Part shown: positions 58,400-64,000 of the stretch, piece after piece
Layout: each line of letters opens with the position of its first letter
How positions within the stretch are numbered: the first letter of the stretch is position 1
Source of the DNA: Fasciolopsis buskii
Taxonomy: Eukaryota; Platyhelminthes; Trematoda; Plagiorchiida; Fasciolidae
Direction of reading: 5' to 3'
DNA length: 64,000 bases
Assembly: GCA_008360955.1 (NCBI GenBank)
Contig: LUCM01006007.1
Span: 1 to 64,000 of the forward strand
Program-made: the position numbers and the translations under genes
Notes under the pieces: model-generated
The model's database searches: none
Told to the model about the DNA's origin: nothing
The model's input: only the letters and a program-made list of their open reading frames with translations

Positions 58400-59690
58400 A
58401 ACCGAAAGCTGAGCTTAAAAAGAGACCATTTCACCGTGAAAAGCCAACGGTCATCGTGTTCTTGGACATTCACGCAGCACTTGAATCCGCTGATAGGTAT
58501 GGACTATGACACTGTTTGTTGAGAAATGGTGTACCTGAGAAGTATGTTTTGGTGACCTCAAATATTTGCATTGTCCCGCCACACGTTGGGCTATTGCTTA
58601 TAGCCGGCTATTGCCACCCTTTGTTATCTCTAGTGGAGTACGGTGAGAGTGTTCCATATACCCGTCTCTTTTTAAATTTGTCACAGAGGATCTCCTACAG
58701 AATGCTTTATCTGGTCTTTTAGACGGCAGAGTTGAACTTTTCTTGGAAAACAGAGTTTTTGGCTTAGAGTATGCCAATGATATCGTCATACTGAGTGCCG
58801 ATGCACAGGCAAATCAAGGCGCGTTAAACTTCTGGAGGGTTGACGTCTCTTAGTGCGGTACGTGCTTTGCGTCTTTAAAATTCAAGGTGCTTCTTCAAGA
58901 CTGGCACAAGTCTGTGCCTACGCTCACCCTTTGTGTTTATTAGTTAGGGGTAGTCAATAGCTTCAAGTACTTCGGGAGTCTAATCACACTTGGCGGTGTT
59001 GGAGAGGAAGTCTCATCACAAATTGACAAAGCCAGAGCAGATTTGGCGAACCTGCAACAATTGTAGCGCCGCCACAACACCCGAAATCCCCTCAAGGGTA
59101 AGGCGAACGGAGCCGCAGTTTGTAGTGCTATTCTTTGTGATTGTGAGACTCGGTCTTTTTGTATTTGAACACCGGTTTCTTCAAACCATCGTTCGTGTCT
59201 GGTGGGAATACCGGGCGAACTACCACAAAGTGCGTCATCGTATGTTGAATACAGACAGTCGTCCTGTGATTGGGATAATCGATCTCTATCGCCTTTGGTG
59301 GTTTGGACACGGATTGTGTATGCCTGACCATTGACTATCTTTCCATGCTCCTTTGCACGGTAAAGGCAAGGCTGGAAGAAGCGACGCGCAGATCAGTCTA
59401 TGACTTGGGATAGAGGTATAAAGAACTGGGCTTCGGATTAAGCCTTGTTTGGGGCTTCTCATTTGCCTGGTTTGGGCCCAAGTGATGAGAACTATTGTTA
59501 GTTGGAGACACCAAGTCATATGGCTCAGAACCGAAGTCAGTGGCGCGAATGCTGTATGGCATTTTTGTAGAACTCATCTCCCTTAAAATTAATCCGAAAA
59601 CAACCAAAAACTTTTGCAGTATATGTACGGTGAAAACACAGCATAGACAGTTGGTTTATTTTGCTTTATTATCGTTCCCTTCTGTTTGTC
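58400..59690 (+). mobile_element. RTE-like LINE, RT relic and 3' end (plus copy)
   Basis: Plus-strand frames read HREKPTVIVFLDIHAALESADR (motif A), LLRNGVPEKYV, a decayed motif B, FVTEDLLQNALSGLLDG, then LEYANDIVILSADAQANQGA, where the catalytic YADD is changed to YAND. After FASLKFKVLLQDW the frame passes into C-terminal blocks (IDLYRLWWFGHGLCMPDH) and the 3' arm at 59287-59681. Loss of one catalytic Asp and many stops make it inactive. Confidence 0.82.
59287..59681 (+). repeat. Right arm of the 395-bp inverted repeat
   Basis: See 56173-56567. Divergence is abrupt at both ends, though weak LINE similarity continues for about 20 bases beyond the 59681 end. Confidence 0.9.
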
Positions 59691-61825
59691 CCCATTCCGT
59701 GAAACCCCATTGGTATTTTGTCTCATTGGCGCCATGACAGTTTTCAAGCTGGTGTATAAGATATACATATATTTTGTATCTACAGCCCAAAAGTGGAGAA
59801 CGGACGGCTATAGTACGTGGAACTAGCACAGAATGTTCAGTTCAGTTCAGTTTGTTCGAAAGACTGGACGGCGGAGTACTTAGTTGTACAGTCTCTTTCA
59901 CCGGTGAGCTCCATGAGTCTTTCGCGTCTTCACCTTTGAACACCATGGTTGCAGTAATTAGAGATCCAATCATCTTCTGCCTTTATTGTGATCTACAAAC
60001 TTCTTGTTAGATGAAAGTTTTACGTAATTCTCGGTCACTTTATTGCAAAGCAAGCTGAAGAAATTAAGCGGGATTATGAAAAACGGAAAAGGAGTTGTGA
60101 ACCAAATGTCTAGTCACATTTAGTTATGGCTTTCATCATGTACCCCCAAGGCGACAAATCGTCCACCAAATCACTCCCAAATATTCCTCACATTAGTGCC
60201 GCTGCACTCCTTTGTATATGATTGAGCTATATATGGGCAAGTAAACAAAGTAAATGCTTATGTATAATTATTCTCATGACACGGACAGTCCACGGTGTGT
60301 ACACCCCAGGCGATAAACGTTTGCTTCACAATGTCACCAACTTGCCTAGAGTACCGGACAATGTTATTTTAGTCAGATTTGTTGAGCATGATCACAGTTT
60401 TATGAGAGTAGGATTCTTTTGCTTCACTTTTATTCAAAACATGCTCGATAACCCTGCACTGTCGGCCGAATATGATCTATCTTTTGCTTGCAATCTTTTG
60501 CAGTTTATAATGCTATGTACTCCGAAAGGGATTGCCCGTTAGTGTCATTCTTTTCCTTATGACGACAGTTACTGCACTGTTCCTACTAAACATAGTTTAT
60601 CAATTCAGTAGCCTTTACCATATAAACCCCCAACATTTGATTCAAAATGTTTTCGCAAAAGCTCCCCTCCTGTAAAATAAAACAAGAATCGTATAAGTAA
60701 ACTGGATAAGCTGTTAGATGGACAACGGGATTTGATCATTCGTAGATTTAATCTGCTGGATGACAAAATGTGGGATCGTACATTTTAAGTGAATCCTGGC
60801 TGAATCCGGAGGAAATTCAAGCTGGTTTCTCCAAACTGAACGGCGTATGTTTTCACCGTTTATTAAGAATTCATGTTGAACTGCCAGCTGATACACCGTA
60901 AGGCCTGTTAAGAAGTTGATGTATACAAGTGAGTACAATTTTTTTCTATTGAACTTTGCAGTGCTCTATGAAGAAGCACGAGGGACACAAAAACAGATCA
61001 AGGAAGACAAGATTCCCTTCGTGATCGGACCATGTCCATGAAGATCCCATAAAAAAAGAACCCCGTGATTGTATTAAATATCTTATGACCTTTGTTCGGT
61101 TTAAGGTCCAAGAAACGAACAACGATACAGTTCCCAAGCGTTTTCCGGGCCAATTTCAACCACCAGGTGCAGTGACATCGGTAGATACATAGCGCAGCAA
61201 CCGAAGCCATTCAACTCTCATTACGCCAAGAAGCCAAAGATATTCGCGCCTTGCTTTTAATGATCGCACGTTGCTTCTCTATCAGACGCCTTTATTCAGC
61301 CCCACTGGGCCAGAAAGTAAATGCATTGACTGTACCGGCAAATGCTGACAATCATACAGCTACGCTTGAAAAAATACCAAGTTGGAAATACGAAGTACCC
61401 AATGAGGACGATTTTAGTTCCGGAATCGTTCCCAAACTGTAGGAAATAGTCATCAAATCGTCCTTAAGTTCCTCCAAAAGCAGCTAATTTTGCCCCAAAT
61501 GAGAACAATTTTGGGACTATTTTGTCCGCTGTGGATACCGGCTGGGAATTAAACCAGAACTACTTGGGGGCTGTGTTGCTGACCATTCCCAGCCCAATCG
61601 GGAGGTTGCAAACTTTATCTAATTTATTTATTTACCGAGGTCGCAATGATAGTTATGCTATTTCTCTTGGGATTCCATTCCACCCGTTTGCGACTCGTAC
61701 CAAAAGGACATGGATGTTCTCTTAGTTGGCCACGAAAACTACAGTTAGTTGTAAGTAACCAAGCCAAGAACGTAAGATAATACTGGCTTCATTTTAGCTA
61801 CCATATGATGGAAGATGTAATGCTT
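59691..61825. other. No gene recognised
   Basis: Plus-strand frames at 60222-60542 (with TVHGVYTPGDKRLLHNVTNL) and 61251-61442 (with APLGQKVNALTVPANADNHT) look protein-like but have no recognised family and no firm splice context. They are the best places to look for missed exons here. Confidence 0.35.
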
Positions 61826-61895
61826 GAATATATATATATATAAATAAACACCTTTATATACATATGTATATATATATATATATATGTATATTAGT
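61826..61895. repeat. AT dinucleotide-rich tract
   Basis: Two (TA)n runs separated by AAATAAACACCTTT. Visible directly. Confidence 0.93.
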
Positions 61896-62563
61896 AACAT
61901 GTACACAGATTTATGATGAAAATTTTTGCTTGTCAAGTGTGATTATTTGACGACAGGCAACAAAAATAACATCGACCGAAGCTTCGAAGTTTGTCGGCCA
62001 GTGTCAATGCCCACTGAAGTCCAATGACGCGAGAACCACGGGAGCTTGCGACTCAAGTAGGCGATGGTGGGTTGCTAGGACATTTGATTGAGCTAAACAA
62101 AAGTGGGTGAAAATATTCTTCTTTTGAGTTTGAATCGTTTGATTTGAATCCATAAATGTCGATTAATCGTAAAATGTTGTCTCCGTATTTAAAACCAGTG
62201 AGTCTTGCTGCCTTGTTGCACAGAATGGGCCAGATGCAGATCCAAGATCTCCCGGGTCCTTATTTGTTTGTGCTCAGGTATCTCGCATACCCAATTTCGG
62301 CAGCTTCATTTATGCTACAAGGGAATTTAGTGTAGCCATTGCACACTGAACTCAAGGGAAGGTTAGAGCTTGCGCCTGACTTTTTATGGAATTAGGCACC
62401 TTGTTACCCATTTTTTAAACAGATACCGAAAGAGCAAAGCATACAGTTTATAAAGGTATATATTCGCCTGTGATTTTTTTACTCTGCTTCATTTATTAGA
62501 ACGAGTTGGTGGACGTAGGCGGTGAAAGCCAATATTCAACACCATTCATAGCCAAGCTAGTAT
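61896..62563. other. No gene recognised
   Basis: AT-rich sequence with no recognisable element, immediately before copy 2 of the 330-bp repeat. Confidence 0.45.
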
Positions 62564-62914
62564 CGGAACACGGATTTGCTCCTTCGGATCGCTTGACTAA
62601 CCGAAGGTTTACCGCTCAGCGCGGTCACAACTTGCACATTGCTCAAGCTCACGCCACTCTCAGGTTTCTGTCGAAACATACTCAGCCTGCTGCTGCTTCC
62701 GACTGTCTTTTCCCTGTACCGGTCAAGTATCAGGGTTGTCAGTTTTGCAGTTGCACAGAGCCGAGTAAGTGTCACGCACAGGTGGTCACAACGGTTAAGG
62801 ACAAGCAAAAGTACCGCAAGATACGCATCAAGACAATCGGTCTTGCAGGCTGCAAACGTTGCTGTCCCAACTGGGGCAGTGATATCCTATTTGATATATC
62901 AAAGGAAATAGCAC
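62564..62914 (+). mobile_element. 330-bp element of unknown family, copy 2
   Basis: Aligns with the minus strand of 14901-15230 from CGGAACA to the AAGCAC/TAGCAC end. The plus-strand frame here is open for the whole element and gives SDCLFPVPVKYQGCQFCSCT, CHAQVVTTVKDKQ and IKTIGLAGCKRCC. The same frame is open in copy 1, so the element may derive from a coding sequence. No domain is recognised. Confidence 0.65.
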
Positions 62915-64000
62915 GACCATAAACGCAAATTCAGTAGATGTCTTCCGAAATAAGTTTCATAAAATTTGCAACCCCCCGATTGGGCTGGTTATAGTCGGCA
63001 ACACAAGGCCTAAATAGTTCAAATTTACTTTCAAACTGGAATCCAAATTGGACAAAATAGTTTCAAGTACAAGCTGCTTGGTCTTGAAATATTCCGGCTT
63101 CGTCGAGTCTAATTAAACTTTGCATTTCTCTTTAATCTTTGCCATAATAATGTTCACTCTGCCGCAAGCGTCATACATGATGTTGGTAGTCCTCCCTACC
63201 CACTACGTAGTAGATACTACTCGTTAAAATCACCCCTGAATCGATGCCTTTCATCAGTCTGCTGTCCATACTTCCGTTGAAAATGTCGCTCACTGCATGT
63301 TATCCCTTTATAACTGGCGCACATACTGGTCTATGAGATTTACCGGCTAAGAAAAGCAGCGTGTTGGAGGAAAAACGCTGCTTCCTTACAGGCACTCTTC
63401 GTACGCCCTGAGGTGCAAGATTTGAGGTTGCGTTGTTCCAATAAGCCCAACTTTTCGAAATATACACTGGCTGAAACTACAAATGCTCGAAAGCTGTTAG
63501 GCCGAATTTCCAGAACCCTCAGTACTATCGACAAAAGCCTGCAATATTAAAATACCGTACGCAGCCTTCTGGATTAGTCTTATAGGATTTTCTAACATGC
63601 AGCGGTGCCACAGGGAAGCGTTCGGGAATTAAAGGACGTTTAATAGTCTCCTGCTGATCTTCCAACTGTATCCAAAAATGCAAGTGCCTACATCCTAGCC
63701 ATTTCGGAACTGGCCGCATAAGAATTAAATTCATATTCACAGTCCTATATTACTGAACACAAATCAGAACCACTTCGGAATACGTCTTTCGAATAAAGGC
63801 ATGCGCAAACTCCGTCCCATTCTCCAGGTTTGTGGTAAGATTCGGTTTACATTGCTGGACATTATTCCCTAGCACATAAGTTGCCATTATAAGCGCGGCC
63901 ACTGAAATATCGCTTTATAGCTTTCAAAAATAAAATCAGCGGTGCAATTTAATATGAATTATAAGAGCCCTGCTCGATCCTTACAAGGATTTTGCAGTGT
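62915..64000. other. No gene recognised
   Basis: Minus-strand frames at 63534-63340 and 63740-63525 are protein-like but unassignable. Nothing else is visible up to the window end. Confidence 0.4.

Overview
The window looks like nuclear DNA of a parasitic flatworm, most likely a digenean trematode (fluke). The basis is indirect: a few small exons far apart, long introns full of old retroelements, and a repeat set typical of flukes (CsRn1/Kabuki-like Ty3/gypsy pol, Penelope-like elements, RTE-like LINEs beginning with an APE endonuclease, and jockey/CR1-like LINEs). There is no bacterial operon structure, no rRNA and no CRISPR. Species cannot be named from the sequence.

Two host genes can be assembled, both on the minus strand. 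(1) A MORN2-like gene has two exons (50996-50674 and 49166-48932); the split lysine codon reconstitutes a MORN repeat across the junction. (2) An FSIP1-like gene (fibrous sheath-interacting protein 1) starts at 46379 and runs down to at least 21836. Its five exons lie at 46.3, 39.8, 32.4, 29.6 and 21.9 kb, every splice phase agrees, and segment order matches vertebrate FSIP1. Its last exon is uncertain; two candidates lie at 19.98-19.78 and 19.45-19.29 kb. Both families are associated with sperm and cilia. An intact tRNA-Leu(AAG) lies at 32.79 kb on the plus strand, inside an FSIP1 intron.

Layout of the rest. 0-5 kb: non-coding, with a short inverted repeat and an ATT microsatellite. 5.5-11.2 kb: RTE-like LINE pieces around a decayed gypsy pol (minus strand) that carries a 142-bp tRNA-like SINE. 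13.5-16 kb: a Penelope-like element bounded by 407-bp inverted terminal repeats and split by a 330-bp insertion. 17-25 kb: jockey/CR1 and RTE LINEs. 26-31.7 kb: possible plus-strand exons of an unrecognised gene and a hammerhead-like RNA motif. 33.7-38.3 kb: a second Penelope-like element, a gypsy RT piece and an RTE endonuclease copy. 47.3-48.5 kb: a second jockey/CR1 copy between the two host genes. 51-60 kb: a mariner-like transposase relic and several LINE fragments, two of which form another inverted pair. 60-64 kb: mostly unexplained, apart from a second copy of the 330-bp element.

The most notable structure is a 917-bp near-identical inverted repeat (22971-23887 and 37394-38310) lying in two different FSIP1 introns and flanking exons 3 and 4. 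In the pre-mRNA it could form a long duplex, which might favour circular RNA, exon skipping or siRNA production.
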